Assembly (NCBI RefSeq): GCF_030371825.1
Contig: NZ_JAUDDM010000008.1
DNA from: Collinsella sp944321445
GTDB taxonomy: Bacteria; Actinomycetota; Coriobacteriia; Coriobacteriales; Coriobacteriaceae
DNA length: 64,000 nt
Direction: 5' to 3' (one strand)
The position numbers and the translations under genes were made by a program. The notes under the pieces were generated by a model, which saw only the letters and a program-made list of their open reading frames with translations, was not told the origin of the DNA and searched no databases. Positions 50,992 to 59,123 of this stretch are shown in pieces. Position 1 is the stretch's first letter, and each line of letters opens with the position of its first letter.

Positions 50992-51528
50992 TTACTCGAT
51001 GACCGTAATCTGGTCGAACGAAAGCTCGACCGGGGTCTCGCGGCCAAAGATGAGCAGCGTGACCTTGACCTTGGCGGCCTCGGCGTTGACCTCGGACACC
51101 TTGCCGTCGAAATCGGCAAGAGGACCAGAGACGACCTTGACCGGAGTCCCGACCTCGATGCTCACAGACGTGCGCTTGGGGGTACCGCCCTTGGCGGACT
51201 TGCGCATCATCTTGTTGTACTCGTCGCGGGAAAGCGGAGCGGGCTTGCCGTTGGCACCCAAGAAGCCGGTGACGCCGGGAGTGTTGCGAACGCAGGTCCA
51301 GGCATCATCGTCCATCTCCATGCGGACGAGCACATAACCGGGGAAAATCTTCGCATCCTTGGTCTCGCGCTTGCCACCCTCTTTGATCTCGGTGACGCGC
51401 TCGACAGGAATCTCGATATTGAAAATACGATCCTGCATACCCATCGTCTCGATGCGATGCTCAAGATCGCTCTTGACGCGGTTCTCGTATCCAGAATACG
51501 TGTGAACGACATACCAACGCTTGGACAT
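50992..51528 (-). CDS. nusG: Transcription termination/antitermination factor NusG
   Basis: 178 residues. NGN domain (WYVVHTYSGYENRVKSDLEH, PGYVLVRMEMDDDAW, NTPGVTGFLG) and KOW domain (GTPVKVVSGPLADFDGKVSE). Binds RNA polymerase and couples to Rho or ribosomes. Starts 3 bases after secE. Confidence 0.98.
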   Translation of the reverse strand: MSKRWYVVHTYSGYENRVKSDLEHRIETMGMQDRIFNIEIPVERVTEIKEGGKRETKDAKIFPGYVLVRMEMDDDAWTCVRNTPGVTGFLGANGKPAPLSRDEYNKMMRKSAKGGTPKRTSVSIEVGTPVKVVSGPLADFDGKVSEVNAEAAKVKVTLLIFGRETPVELSFDQITVIE

Positions 51529-51531
51529 GTG

Positions 51532-51900
51532 CTACCCCCTCAGACCAGAGAAGAGGACCAGGCCCTCGCTGATGACAGCGTCGAGTGCGGCGATGACCAC
51601 ACCGACGACAATAAGGGAAACGATGACAGCCACGGAGTAGTTGATGAGCTCCTTCTTGGAGGGCCACACCACGCGCTTCATCTCGCTGCGGATGGAGCCA
51701 AGATACTTCTTGGCGCGCGCGATCATGCCGGGCTTCTCGTTCTTATCCTTCTTGCTCTTCTTCGCCGGAGCGTCCTTCTTGACGGACGCGAGCAGAGACT
51801 TCTTAGGGGTCTCCTTCGCGGCGGCCTTCTTCGGCTCAGCCTTCGCGGAAGAAGCAGGAGCGTTCTGTGCGCTCTTCTTCTTGTTCTTCTTGTTGGCCAT
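51532..51900 (-). CDS. secE: Preprotein translocase subunit SecE
   Basis: 122 residues. A long Lys/Ala-rich cytoplasmic N-terminus (1-65) precedes the conserved SecE segment (YLGSIRSEMKRVVWPSKKEL) and a single membrane helix. The N-terminal extension is longer than in Firmicutes. Start at 51900 with GGAGGT. Classic neighbour of nusG. Confidence 0.96.
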   Translation of the reverse strand: MANKKNKKKSAQNAPASSAKAEPKKAAAKETPKKSLLASVKKDAPAKKSKKDKNEKPGMIARAKKYLGSIRSEMKRVVWPSKKELINYSVAVIVSLIVVGVVIAALDAVISEGLVLFSGLRG

Positions 51901-51976
51901 GACGCCTACCTCCGGCAAAAAAGCACCCTTACATTAGAAACCGTAAGCCTCGCGAGGAGGCTTACGGATTACAGAC

Positions 51977-52052
<76 letters not shown>

Positions 52053-52064
52053 ATGTTTGTGAGA

Positions 52065-52214
52065 CTAGCGCGTCTCCTTGTGCACGGTGTGACGACGGCA
52101 CCAGGGGCAATACTTCTTGATCTCCATGCGATCAGGCATGTTCGCCTTGTTCTTGGTCGTCGTATAGTTGCGACGCTTGCACTCGGTGCAGGCAAGTGTA
52201 ACGAGAGTACGCAT
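52065..52214 (-). CDS. rpmG: 50S ribosomal protein L33
   Basis: 49 residues: MRTLVTLACTECKRRNYTTT, then KKYCPWCRRH. Both CxxC pairs are present, so this is the zinc-binding (C+) form. GGAGG lies ahead of the start. First gene after a strong promoter, followed by tRNA-Trp and secE-nusG. Confidence 0.96.
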   Translation of the reverse strand: MRTLVTLACTECKRRNYTTTKNKANMPDRMEIKKYCPWCRRHTVHKETR

Positions 52215-52260
52215 GTATCTAATAACCTCCATTTACCGTCCCGTACGGGCACGGTGGAAC

Positions 52261-52289
52261 ATTAAACCGCAGATACGATAGTGTGTCAA
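52261..52289 (-). promoter_or_regulatory. Promoter of rpmG-tRNA-Trp-secE-nusG
   Basis: On the minus strand TTGACA (52284-52289) and TTTAAT (52261-52266) are 17 bases apart, about 45 bases upstream of rpmG. Confidence 0.8.
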
Positions 52290-52358
52290 TGCTCCTTTGA
52301 AATCCGGCAGATATCTGCAAATTCGTTACACAACCTGTACAAAGGAGTAGACATGAAA

Positions 52359-52388
52359 AACCCGGCTCCCCCGAAAAGGAGCCGGGTT
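52359..52388 (-). terminator. Intrinsic terminator of tuf
   Basis: The 11-bp perfect stem AACCCGGCTCC with an eight-base loop, followed by T residues on the minus strand. Confidence 0.9.
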
Positions 52389-52420
52389 CAAGACTCAAAT
52401 CAGCTAACGACTAACCGAAG

Positions 52421-53611
52421 TTACTCGATGATGGTGCTGACGATGCCGGAGCCAACGGTGTGGCCACCCTCGCGGATAGCGAAGCGCAGGCCCTCCTCCA
52501 TGGCGATCGGGTGAATGAGGTCGCCCTCGATGGTGATGTGGTCACCAGGCATGGCCATCTCGGTGCCCTCGGGCAGCTTGACGGAACCGGTCACGTCAGT
52601 GGTACGGAAGTAGAACTGCGGACGGTAACCATCGAAGAACGGGGTGTGACGGCCGCCCTCCTCCTTGGTGAGGACGTAGACCTCGCCGGTGAACTTGGTG
52701 TGCGGGTGAACCGAACCGGGCTTGCAGAGAACCTGGCCGCGCTCGATGTCCTCACGCTTAATACCACGGAGCAGGATACCGACATTGTCGCCAGCCTCGC
52801 AGAAGTCCATGGTCTTGCGGAACATCTCGATGCCGGTAGCAACGGAGGACTGGGTCTCCTTGATGCCGACGATCTCGACGGGGTCGTTGAGCTTGAGCTC
52901 GCCGCGCTCGACACGACCGGTGGCGACGGTACCACGACCGGAGATGGTCATGACGTCCTCGACAGCCATCAGGAACGGCTTCTCGTTGTCGCGCTCGGGG
53001 GTCGGGATGTAGGAGTCGACAGCATCCATGAGCTCACGGATGGAGGCGTACCACTTCTCCTCGCCGTTGAGGGCGCCGAGAGCGGAACCACGGATGACGG
53101 GGATGTCGTCGCCGGGGAAGTCGTACTCGGAGAGGAGCTCACGGGTCTCCATCTCGACGAGGTCAATGAGCTCCTCGTCGTCGACCATGTCGCACTTGTT
53201 CAGGAAGACGACGATGTAGGGCACGCCGACCTGACGGGCGAGCAGGATGTGCTCGCGGGTCTGGGCCATGGGGCCGTCGGTGGCGGCGATGACCAGGATA
53301 GCGCCGTCCATCTGGGCAGCACCGGAGATCATGTTCTTGACGTAGTCGGCGTGGCCGGGGCAGTCAACGTGAGCATAGTGACGGGTAGCGGTCTCGTACT
53401 CGACGTGAGCGACGGAGATGGTGATGCCGCGCTCGCGCTCCTCGGGAGCCTTGTCGATGTTCTCGAACGCCGTGAAGTCAGCCTTGCAGCCGTCGGTCTC
53501 GGAGAGAACCTTGGTGATGGCAGCGGTCAGCGTGGTCTTGCCGTGGTCGACGTGACCGATGGTGCCGATGTTAACATGCGGCTTAGTGCGCTCGAACTTT
53601 TCCTTGGCCAT
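52421..53611 (-). CDS. tuf: Elongation factor Tu
   Basis: 396 residues, complete. GHVDHGKTTLTAAIT (P loop), RERGITIS, DCPGHADYVKNMI, NKCDMV and GSALGAL are the G motifs; domains 2 and 3 are intact (VLCKPGSVHPHTKF, GGRHTPFFDGYRPQFYFRT). Delivers aminoacyl-tRNA to the ribosome. AAGGAGG ahead of the start. Lies downstream of three tRNA genes, as in several Gram-positive and Thermus-type clusters. Confidence 0.99.
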   Translation of the reverse strand: MAKEKFERTKPHVNIGTIGHVDHGKTTLTAAITKVLSETDGCKADFTAFENIDKAPEERERGITISVAHVEYETATRHYAHVDCPGHADYVKNMISGAAQMDGAILVIAATDGPMAQTREHILLARQVGVPYIVVFLNKCDMVDDEELIDLVEMETRELLSEYDFPGDDIPVIRGSALGALNGEEKWYASIRELMDAVDSYIPTPERDNEKPFLMAVEDVMTISGRGTVATGRVERGELKLNDPVEIVGIKETQSSVATGIEMFRKTMDFCEAGDNVGILLRGIKREDIERGQVLCKPGSVHPHTKFTGEVYVLTKEEGGRHTPFFDGYRPQFYFRTTDVTGSVKLPEGTEMAMPGDHITIEGDLIHPIAMEEGLRFAIREGGHTVGSGIVSTIIE

Positions 53612-53701
53612 GAAGCCTCCTCCTTAAGGTGTCCCCCGCGGGACGTACCAATAAACTTAGTGGCTCCCCTAGTATATAGGAAAGCCACCGTGTTACCTGG
53701 G

Positions 53702-53775
53702 TAGCGGTGACTGGATTCGAACCAGTGACGCCACGGGTATGAACCGTGTGCTCTAACCAGCTGAGCTACACCGCC
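53702..53775 (-). tRNA. tRNA-Met (CAT, elongator type)
   Basis: 74 nt without encoded CCA. Acceptor GGCGGTG with a G1-U72 wobble, anticodon arm CACGG-TTCATAC-CCGTG. Lacks the three G-C pairs of initiator tRNA. Confidence 0.95.
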
Positions 53776-53779
53776 GTAC

Positions 53780-53855
53780 TGGAGCCTGCGACCGGACTTG
53801 AACCGGTGACCTCCTCGTTACCAACGAGGTGCTCTACCGACTGAGCTACACAGGC
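53780..53855 (-). tRNA. tRNA-Thr (GGT anticodon)
   Basis: 76 nt with CCA encoded. Acceptor GCCTGTG/CGCAGGC, anticodon arm CTCGT-TGGTAAC-GAG, T loop GGTTCAAGTCC. Confidence 0.96.
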
Positions 53856-53864
53856 GTGAACGGG

Positions 53865-53946
53865 TGGGAGCTATAGGATTCGAACCTATGTAGGCATAGC
53901 CAACGGGTTTACAGCCCGTCCCCATTAACCACTCGGGCAAACTCCC
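53865..53946 (-). tRNA. tRNA-Tyr (GTA anticodon)
   Basis: 82 nt without CCA, with a long variable arm as expected for class II tRNA-Tyr. Anticodon arm ACGGG-CTGTAAA-CCCGT. Confidence 0.96.
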
Positions 53947-53993
53947 ATGTGTTCACGCGTTCGGAGCGGCTGGCCGCCCCTTGCGCAGAAAGG

Positions 53994-54023
53994 ATATTAC
54001 GACGCGTGGGGTCTGCGTGTCAA
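53994..54023 (-). promoter_or_regulatory. Promoter of tRNA-Tyr/Thr/Met cluster (and perhaps tuf)
   Basis: On the minus strand TTGACA (54018-54023) and TAATAT (53994-53999) with an 18-base spacer, about 48 bases ahead of tRNA-Tyr. Confidence 0.8.
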
Positions 54024-54194
54024 CGGAAAACTTCCTAATACACGGCACCGGGCGTATCTATTCTATCTTTCAAATACGATTACCTGCGGTTTTGATGATG
54101 CTTTATCGTGGTGAGCTTGTGAAGGCACAGGGTGATCGGCGATGGGTTTGTTCGCCTGACTGCAAAAGCTTCATTGGCTCCGCTCCCCACCCGC

Positions 54195-54252
54195 GGGAAA
54201 AAGTGCCTGTCCCTATTTTCCTGCGGGAAAATAGGGACAGGCACTTTTTCCC
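54195..54252. repeat. Perfect hairpin of GGGAAAAAGTGCCTGTCCC units
   Basis: Arms 54195-54220 and 54227-54252 are exact 26-bp complements with a six-base loop. The same unit is found singly at 43705-43733. The GGGACAGGCACTTTTTCCC core resembles REP sequences tied to RAYT (IS200-like) transposases in other bacteria; no such transposase is in the window. Confidence 0.8.
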
Positions 54253-54306
54253 ACATACAAGAAGCGGGCCCGGCACCGTGGTGGCGCCGAACCCGCAGCT
54301 CATCTA

Positions 54307-54381
54307 TGGAGCCAGCGACAGGAATCGAACCCGCAACCCAATGATTACAAATCATTTGCTCTACCGTTGAGCCACGCTGGC
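54307..54381 (-). tRNA. tRNA-Thr (TGT anticodon)
   Basis: 75 nt with CCA encoded. Acceptor GCCAGCG/CGCTGGC, anticodon arm AATGA-TTTGTAA-TCATT. Confidence 0.96.
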
Positions 54382-54505
54382 ACGCTTGGCGCTTGTGCGC
54401 GAAGCTTCTACAGGATACTGAAACGGGGCGAGGCGGGCAAGCGATAAACGTGCCATCACGGCTCGTCAACAAGACGCGGGCAGCCCTTCCCCGTTGTCGC
54501 GTGGG

Positions 54506-55189
54506 CTAACGACCGCGCAGCGCCTGCAACTTCGCAAGCGATTCGGGCGAGAGGCGGCTGCCGAGGGTCATCTTCACCTGCGGGGCTTCCTCTGCCTCGC
54601 GCACGTCGTTATCGACCTGGCGCAGCTCCTCCACGAAGATGCGAGCCGAGATGCGGGCCACGCCCTTGCCCATGACGGTCGCCTGAATGGTGCCGTCGCT
54701 CGTGACAACCGTGCAGGCGCGGCCCGCCTCGCGGGCCTCCGTGCACAGGCGTTGCACGACCGTGTCTGCCGAGATGCCGGTCGGCGAGTACTCGATGCGC
54801 ACGCCCGCCTGCGGCAGATTGGGGCGATCGGCACTCAGATTTCCCGCGCCGTCGAACACAATGACCGGCTCGTAGCGGCGGCCCGCAAAGGCAGCGACGT
54901 CTGCCACGAGCGCCGTGCGGGCGCGGTCGTAGACGTCATGTGAATACGGCTCGTCCCCTTTATCGAAGATGAGGGACTCATAGCGCGGCGAGCAATGGAT
55001 GACGTTATAGCCATCGACCACCAACAGCTCGCGCTGGCCGCTCACGTTGGAGCCGCGCGGCACATCGGGTACCGAGAACGCCGAGGCAAATGCGTTGCCC
55101 ACGCCATAGGTGCTCGCGTCCACGTACTTTTGAGCCGAGCCCTCTCCAAAGCGCTTGGCCTTGGACTTCGCACGGTTTTTCTTCGTCAT
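54506..55189 (-). CDS. NYN/PIN-like RNase, Rae1/YacP family
   Basis: 227 residues. A basic N-terminus (1-20) precedes the YacP core: LLVVDGYNVIHC, ARTALVADVAAFAG, VIVFDGAGN, SADTVVQRLC and VVTSDGTIQATVMGKG, with the acidic residues of a PIN-like active site. B. subtilis Rae1 is a ribosome-dependent endoribonuclease, encoded next to rlmB and cysS as here. The N-terminal 45 residues are an extra segment. Starts 3 bases after rlmB. Confidence 0.87.
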   Translation of the reverse strand: MTKKNRAKSKAKRFGEGSAQKYVDASTYGVGNAFASAFSVPDVPRGSNVSGQRELLVVDGYNVIHCSPRYESLIFDKGDEPYSHDVYDRARTALVADVAAFAGRRYEPVIVFDGAGNLSADRPNLPQAGVRIEYSPTGISADTVVQRLCTEAREAGRACTVVTSDGTIQATVMGKGVARISARIFVEELRQVDNDVREAEEAPQVKMTLGSRLSPESLAKLQALRGR

Positions 55190-55192
55190 GGG

Positions 55193-56113
55193 CTACTCAC
55201 CCGCCCCAAACTCGAACGACCCACGGTTCTGACGCATCCACTCGAACATCATGGCGGTCGCCGCCTGGGCAACGTTCAGGCTCTCCGTCTCGCCGCGCTG
55301 GGGCAGCTTGGTGAGAAAATCGCAGGTCTCGAGCACCAGGCGCGAGATGCCCTCGCCCTCCGAGCCCATGACGAGCGCGACCCTGCCGGCAAGCGGAGCA
55401 TCCCAGCACACCTGCTCGGCATGCTCAGACGAGCCACAGGCCCAGAAGCCCGCCTGTTTGAGATCCTCCAGGGCACGCGCGATGTTGGGAACACGTGCGA
55501 TGGGCAGATGCATGACCGCACCAGCGCTGGTTTTATAGGTGGCGACCGTGACCTCGGCAGCGCGCTTGCTGGCAATGACCACGCCTGTCGCACCCGCGAC
55601 CTCGGCTGAACGCACGATGGCGCCAAAGTTGCCGGCATCCGTCACGTGATCGAGTACGACCACGAGAGCGGGGCCGTCACCTGTGCGCGCAATGATATCG
55701 GCGAGGTCGGCATACGGGTAGTCGCCGACCTCGAGCGCGATGCCCTGATGCGCACCGTGGCTCGAGATTGCTTCCAGCTGCTCGCGCGCCACATATTGCA
55801 CCGGTACGTTCGCCGCACGCAGCGCGTCGGCGAGCTGCCCGAGCACGACATCTTTGGAGGAGTTCTCGGCCACGAGCGCACGCTTGACGGGATAGCCCGT
55901 GCGCAGCGCCTCGGCAGCGGCACGGCGGCCTTCCAAAAAAGAACCTGTTGGCACGGCGGGGCGCGACACCGGCTTGTTCGAGCGAACCTTACCGCGCGAG
56001 GTCGCGCTCCCCTGCCCTTTCGCAGGGCGCTGCGCCCCGGCGGCTTTGCGGTTGTCGCTGCGGGCGGAACGGCTATCGGCGCGCTGCCCCCTGTTGTTCT
56101 GCTGTCGTGCCAT
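55193..56113 (-). CDS. rlmB: 23S rRNA (guanosine-2'-O-)-methyltransferase, RlmB/TrmH family
   Basis: 306 residues. A disordered basic N-terminus (about 1-50) is followed by a substrate-binding domain (FLEGRRAAAEALRTGYPVKR) and the SPOUT knot: VVVLDHVTDAGNFGAIVRSA, VALVMGSEGEGISRLVLETC and SLNVAQAATAMMFEW. Methylates the 2'-OH of a G in 23S rRNA (G2251 in E. coli). Operon with the Rae1-like gene; cysS lies upstream across a repeat-filled gap. Confidence 0.93.
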   Translation of the reverse strand: MARQQNNRGQRADSRSARSDNRKAAGAQRPAKGQGSATSRGKVRSNKPVSRPAVPTGSFLEGRRAAAEALRTGYPVKRALVAENSSKDVVLGQLADALRAANVPVQYVAREQLEAISSHGAHQGIALEVGDYPYADLADIIARTGDGPALVVVLDHVTDAGNFGAIVRSAEVAGATGVVIASKRAAEVTVATYKTSAGAVMHLPIARVPNIARALEDLKQAGFWACGSSEHAEQVCWDAPLAGRVALVMGSEGEGISRLVLETCDFLTKLPQRGETESLNVAQAATAMMFEWMRQNRGSFEFGAGE

Positions 56114-56216
56114 GTGGCTCCCATCTGCTTCGCATCTGTTCGGCTAGCAGTATATAGGTGAAAGCGGCCCTGCCCCAATTCCCCACGCCTCGCGTCGAAA
56201 ACCCCAAAGGCCATTT

Positions 56217-56245
56217 GGTGAAAACACCCCTGAGGCTATTTCACC
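56217..56245. repeat. 29-bp GGTGAAA...TTTCACC repeat, copy 1
   Basis: On the minus strand it reads GGTGAAATAGCC, nine variable bases, then TTTTCACC. Two more copies of equal length lie at 56331-56359 and 58829-58857. Confidence 0.6.
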
Positions 56246-56288
56246 TGAAACGACTCTAAGGAATTTTGCAACTGCTGTCGCAAAAAGA

Positions 56289-56320
56289 AGCCGCCTTTCC
56301 GCCGAAGCAGAAAAGCGGCT
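56289..56320 (-). terminator. Probable cysS terminator
   Basis: The minus strand forms AGCCGCTTTT/AAAGGCGGCT (one bulge) with a 12-base loop, followed by TCTTTTTG. Confidence 0.6.
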
Positions 56321-56330
56321 GGTGGCTTCA

Positions 56331-56359
56331 GATGAAAAAACCTCTAGGGTTATTTCACC
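56331..56359. repeat. 29-bp GGTGAAA...TTTCACC repeat, copy 2
   Basis: Minus strand: GGTGAAATAACC, eight or nine variable bases, TTTTCATC. In the same orientation as copy 1, 114 bases away. Confidence 0.6.
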
Positions 56360-56466
56360 TAAGCCTCGGTTTCTGAGGTGCGTGAGGTTGCCGTGAAAGC
56401 CAAGGGTATAGGCCTTAGTGCCATGCCCGCAGGCTTGAGCGGCAAGATCGCGTGCCTCAGGAAGCT

Positions 56467-56568
56467 CTGGCGTCCCAAGTGCCCCAGATCGCCCCGAAAG
56501 AGGAGGGAGCACGCCTTGCGTGCGGCGACCGACGATTGAGGGGCGAGGTGGAGCGCTTGGGACGTCAG
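56467..56568. repeat. Inverted repeat spanning the cysS 3' end
   Basis: Arms CTGGCGTCCCAAGTG (56467-56481) and the complement of CTGACGTCCCAAGCG (56554-56568) match at 13 of 15. The right arm includes the cysS stop codon. Confidence 0.4.
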
Positions 56569-58031
56569 AGGTGTTTGATGCGGGAGCCGGCGGCGGTATC
56601 TTCGATGGCGAGACCCATGTCGCGCAGCTGGTCGCGGATGGCGTCGGCCGTGCCCCAATCCTTGGCGGCGCGCGCCTCGGCGCGGGCGGCCAGGATGCGC
56701 TCGGCGGCTTCGTTGACGTCGTCGCCCGTGTAGGCGCAGAGCCCCGCGGCCACGCCGAGCAGTCCTACGGGCAGCTCTTCCTCGGGCTCGGGCAACTCGA
56801 TACCCAGGACCTTGAAGGCGCCGGCGATGCTCGCTGCAGCACCGATTGCGGCATCCTTGTCGGCAGCAGATCCTGCCTGGTCCAGATACGTGTTGGCCTC
56901 GGTCACAAGCTGGAAGTATGCCGCCACCGCGCCAGCAGTGTTGAAGTCATCGTCCATCTGAGCCTCGAACTCCGCCTTGGCGTCATCGACAGCAGCGTTG
57001 AGCTTTGCTGCGAGCTCGGCATCCGGCTCGTCCTCGCTGTGACGCGCCGCCCACACGAGGTTGTTGACCGTACCGGCGATACGCGCGAGCGAATTCTCCG
57101 CGCCCTCGAGGCGCTCCCACGAAAAATCGAGCGGCGAGCGGTAGTGCGTCTGCAGCATGAGCAGGCGCAGCGCCGCGGCGGAGTGCTTCTCGAGCACTTC
57201 CTCGAGCGTGAAGAAGTTGCCCAGCGACTTGGACATCTTCTCGCCATCCACCAGGAGCATGCCCGTGTGCATCCACGTATTCGCGAAGCCCTCGTGCCAG
57301 GCGCACGTAGCCTGCGCGCACTCGTTCTCATGATGCGGGAAGGCCAGATCGGAACCGCCGCCGTGGATGTCGATCGGCGTGCCCAGATAGCGGTGGACCA
57401 TCGCGGCGCACTCGGTGTGCCAGCCGGGACGGCCCTTGCCCCACGGCGAGTTCCACATGGGCTCGCCGGGCTTGGCCGCCTTCCACAGGGCGAAGTCGAG
57501 CGGGTCGTTCTTGTCCTCGTTCTCCTCGATGCGCGCGCCAACCATGAGGTCGTCGATCTTGCGGCCGGACACCTCGCCGTAAGATGGGTCGCTGCGTACC
57601 GCGAAGTACACGTCGCCGTTGTCGGCCGCGTAGGCGTGGCCCTGCTCAATGAGCGTCTTGATCATACCGATCATGGGGCCGATCTCTTTGGTCGCGCGCG
57701 GGCGCACGTCGGGGTCCATCACGTTGGCCTTATGCATGACGGCGATGAACTTGTCGGAGAACTCGCTCGCGACCTCCTCGGCCGTGCGACCCTGCTCGTT
57801 GGCGCGATTGATGATCTTGTCGTCAACGTCGGTGAGATTCTGCGCAAACGTGACCTCATAGCCGCTCGCGATGAGCCAGCGGCGGATTACGTCGAAGGAG
57901 ATGAAGGTGCGCGCGTTGCCGATGTGGATGTTGTCGTAGACCGTGGGGCCGCACACATACATGCGGACCTTGCCCTCCTCGATGGGCTGGAAGTCTTCCT
58001 TCTTGCGGATCTTGCTGTTGTAGATCTTCAT
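56565..58031 (-). CDS. cysS: Cysteine--tRNA ligase
   Basis: 488 residues, class Ia. MYVCGPTVYDNIHIGNARTF contains the HIGH equivalent HIGN; KMSKSLGNFFTL is the KMSKS loop; the zinc ligands are in VCGPTVY, WHTECAAM and the following GSDLAFPHHENECAQ. The ATG at 58031 has AAGGG nine bases ahead; the frame upstream runs into a palindromic repeat and is not part of the protein. The short C-terminal domain is normal. Confidence 0.97.
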   Translation of the reverse strand: MKIYNSKIRKKEDFQPIEEGKVRMYVCGPTVYDNIHIGNARTFISFDVIRRWLIASGYEVTFAQNLTDVDDKIINRANEQGRTAEEVASEFSDKFIAVMHKANVMDPDVRPRATKEIGPMIGMIKTLIEQGHAYAADNGDVYFAVRSDPSYGEVSGRKIDDLMVGARIEENEDKNDPLDFALWKAAKPGEPMWNSPWGKGRPGWHTECAAMVHRYLGTPIDIHGGGSDLAFPHHENECAQATCAWHEGFANTWMHTGMLLVDGEKMSKSLGNFFTLEEVLEKHSAAALRLLMLQTHYRSPLDFSWERLEGAENSLARIAGTVNNLVWAARHSEDEPDAELAAKLNAAVDDAKAEFEAQMDDDFNTAGAVAAYFQLVTEANTYLDQAGSAADKDAAIGAAASIAGAFKVLGIELPEPEEELPVGLLGVAAGLCAYTGDDVNEAAERILAARAEARAAKDWGTADAIRDQLRDMGLAIEDTAAGSRIKHL

Positions 58032-58048
58032 AGTAGATGCCCTTCTGG

Positions 58049-58158
58049 GGAGGTCTGCTGGATTCGCCCGGCGCTCGGGCAGTCCTGCGCAAGGCGGAGG
58101 GCCCACTGGGCTCTCCTTTGCGTGCGGAACTCGCGGCGGGCGAATCCAGCAGACCTCC
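58049..58158. repeat. Nested cruciform element directly upstream of cysS
   Basis: Perfect 22-bp outer arms (58049-58070 and 58137-58158; GGAGGTCTGCTGGATTCGCC) enclose a second imperfect hairpin (CGCAAGG..GCCCA). It ends about 18 bases from the cysS start and fills half the gap to ispF. No T-box features (no TGGTACCGCG-like element). Confidence 0.7.
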
Positions 58159-58279
58159 TCGCATGTCAACTCTGGTAGATGGTAACGCGAGCGCACGGAT
58201 GACGTCGCTGAGCCCATCGCTCGGTCACGGGGTCCTTGGCGGGGAGGGAGGTTGGTGAGTTCGGCGCAGCCGAACTCAT

Positions 58280-58771
58280 TTACTTACATCGGGTGAGAAG
58301 GCAGACGGCCCAGGCGCCTATGCCTTCGCCTTGGCCTTCCCAGCCGAGCTTTTCGGTGGTCGTGGCCTTCACGCCCACGCGGTCCACGTCCACGCCGAGG
58401 GCGCCGGCGAGGTTTGCGCGCATCGCGTCGCGGTGCGGCGTGATCTTAGGCGCCTGGGCGGCGATGGTGCAGTCGGCGTCCACGAGCTCATAGCCGCGCT
58501 CGCGGGCAAATGCCATCACGCGGGACAGCAGCACGAGCGAGTCTGCCCCCTCGTAGGCGGGGTCGGTATCGGGGAAGAGCTTGCCGATGTCGCCCCCACG
58601 GCAGGCACCCAAGATGGCGTCTGCAAGCGCATGCGCCAGCACGTCGGCATCCGAGTGGCCAAGCAGGCCCTTCTCGTACGGAATGTCCACGCCGCCGATG
58701 ATGCAGCGGCGACCTTCCACCAGACGGTGAACGTCGTAGCCGTGTCCTATGGAGAGCGCGGGCAGCTGCAT
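58280..58771 (-). CDS. ispF: 2-C-methyl-D-erythritol 2,4-cyclodiphosphate synthase
   Basis: 163 residues. GHGYDVHRL (metal Asp/His), GGVDIPYEKGLLGHSDADVL, GDIGKLFPDTDP and VGVKATTTEKLGWEGQGEG are diagnostic. Fifth step of the MEP isoprenoid pathway. Near ispD but separated from it by a 352-base gap, rather than fused or adjacent as often seen. Confidence 0.97.
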   Translation of the reverse strand: MQLPALSIGHGYDVHRLVEGRRCIIGGVDIPYEKGLLGHSDADVLAHALADAILGACRGGDIGKLFPDTDPAYEGADSLVLLSRVMAFARERGYELVDADCTIAAQAPKITPHRDAMRANLAGALGVDVDRVGVKATTTEKLGWEGQGEGIGAWAVCLLTRCK

Positions 58772-58828
58772 GGCAAAGCCTTCCTGTTCCGGGTTCGTCT
58801 GCCAAGCATCATACCGCAGGCCCGTCCT

Positions 58829-58857
58829 CGTGAAATGAGGACAAAGGTTATTTCACC
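58829..58857. repeat. 29-bp GGTGAAA...ATTTCAC repeat, copy 3
   Basis: Minus strand: GGTGAAATAACC, then TTTGTCCTC, then ATTTCACG. Same length and conserved ends as the two copies downstream of cysS. Confidence 0.6.
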
Positions 58858-58911
58858 AAGTCGTTTGCAGGAACAACTTTCTTTGCCAGTGGCACACAAG
58901 CACCGACATTG

Positions 58912-59071
58912 TGCAGGTTTTTCCGACTTATTGATTGCCGGAATTCGACCTCCGGAACAGGGGCACAAATCTGGCCTATGTGACGACACGTTTCCGCAGG
59001 ATTCGAGCACTCGGAAATGCACCTTTGCGCAATACCGGAAGGGAGGGGTCTACAAGTTGCAAAAACCTGCA
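58912..59071. repeat. Possible 160-bp element with inverted ends
   Basis: The ends share TGCAGGTTTTT in inverted orientation and match at 17 of 21 bases. Interior non-coding. Weak support. Confidence 0.35.
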
Positions 59072-59123
59072 GAACAAGAACCCGCGTCTGCCGCTGCCGC
59101 CTAAAACGGGTAGGAGCGAGGTG

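Larger units (their letters stand above)
53947..54306. other. Intergenic region between tRNA-Tyr and tRNA-Thr genes
   Basis: Contains the tRNA-Tyr operon promoter (53994-54023) and a perfect palindromic repeat (54195-54252). No gene seen; the stretch 54024-54190 is featureless to me. Confidence 0.6.
56114..56564. other. Repeat-rich intergenic region between cysS and rlmB
   Basis: Holds two copies of a 29-bp palindromic repeat, a terminator-like hairpin between them, and a 102-bp inverted repeat overlapping the cysS 3' end. No gene seen. Confidence 0.7.
58772..59123. other. Intergenic region between ispF and ispD
   Basis: Contains the third 29-bp palindromic repeat (58829-58857) and inverted ends TGCAGGTTTTT at 58912-58932 and 59051-59071 (17 of 21 matching) that may bound another small element. 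No gene seen. Confidence 0.6.

Noticed and set aside
56217..56359. CRISPR-like pair of 29-bp repeats
   Set aside because: Only two imperfect copies, 114 bases apart, themselves palindromic with variable centres; a third copy lies 2.5 kb away and there are no cas genes.
58049..58158. T-box riboswitch upstream of cysS
   Set aside because: The gap is short and filled by a palindrome; no T-box sequence, specifier loop or terminator/antiterminator pair seen.
58031..58217. N-terminal extension of cysS through the cruciform
   Set aside because: The 62 extra residues are translated repeat DNA; the standard CysS N-terminus MKIYNS starts at 58031 with its own ribosome binding site.
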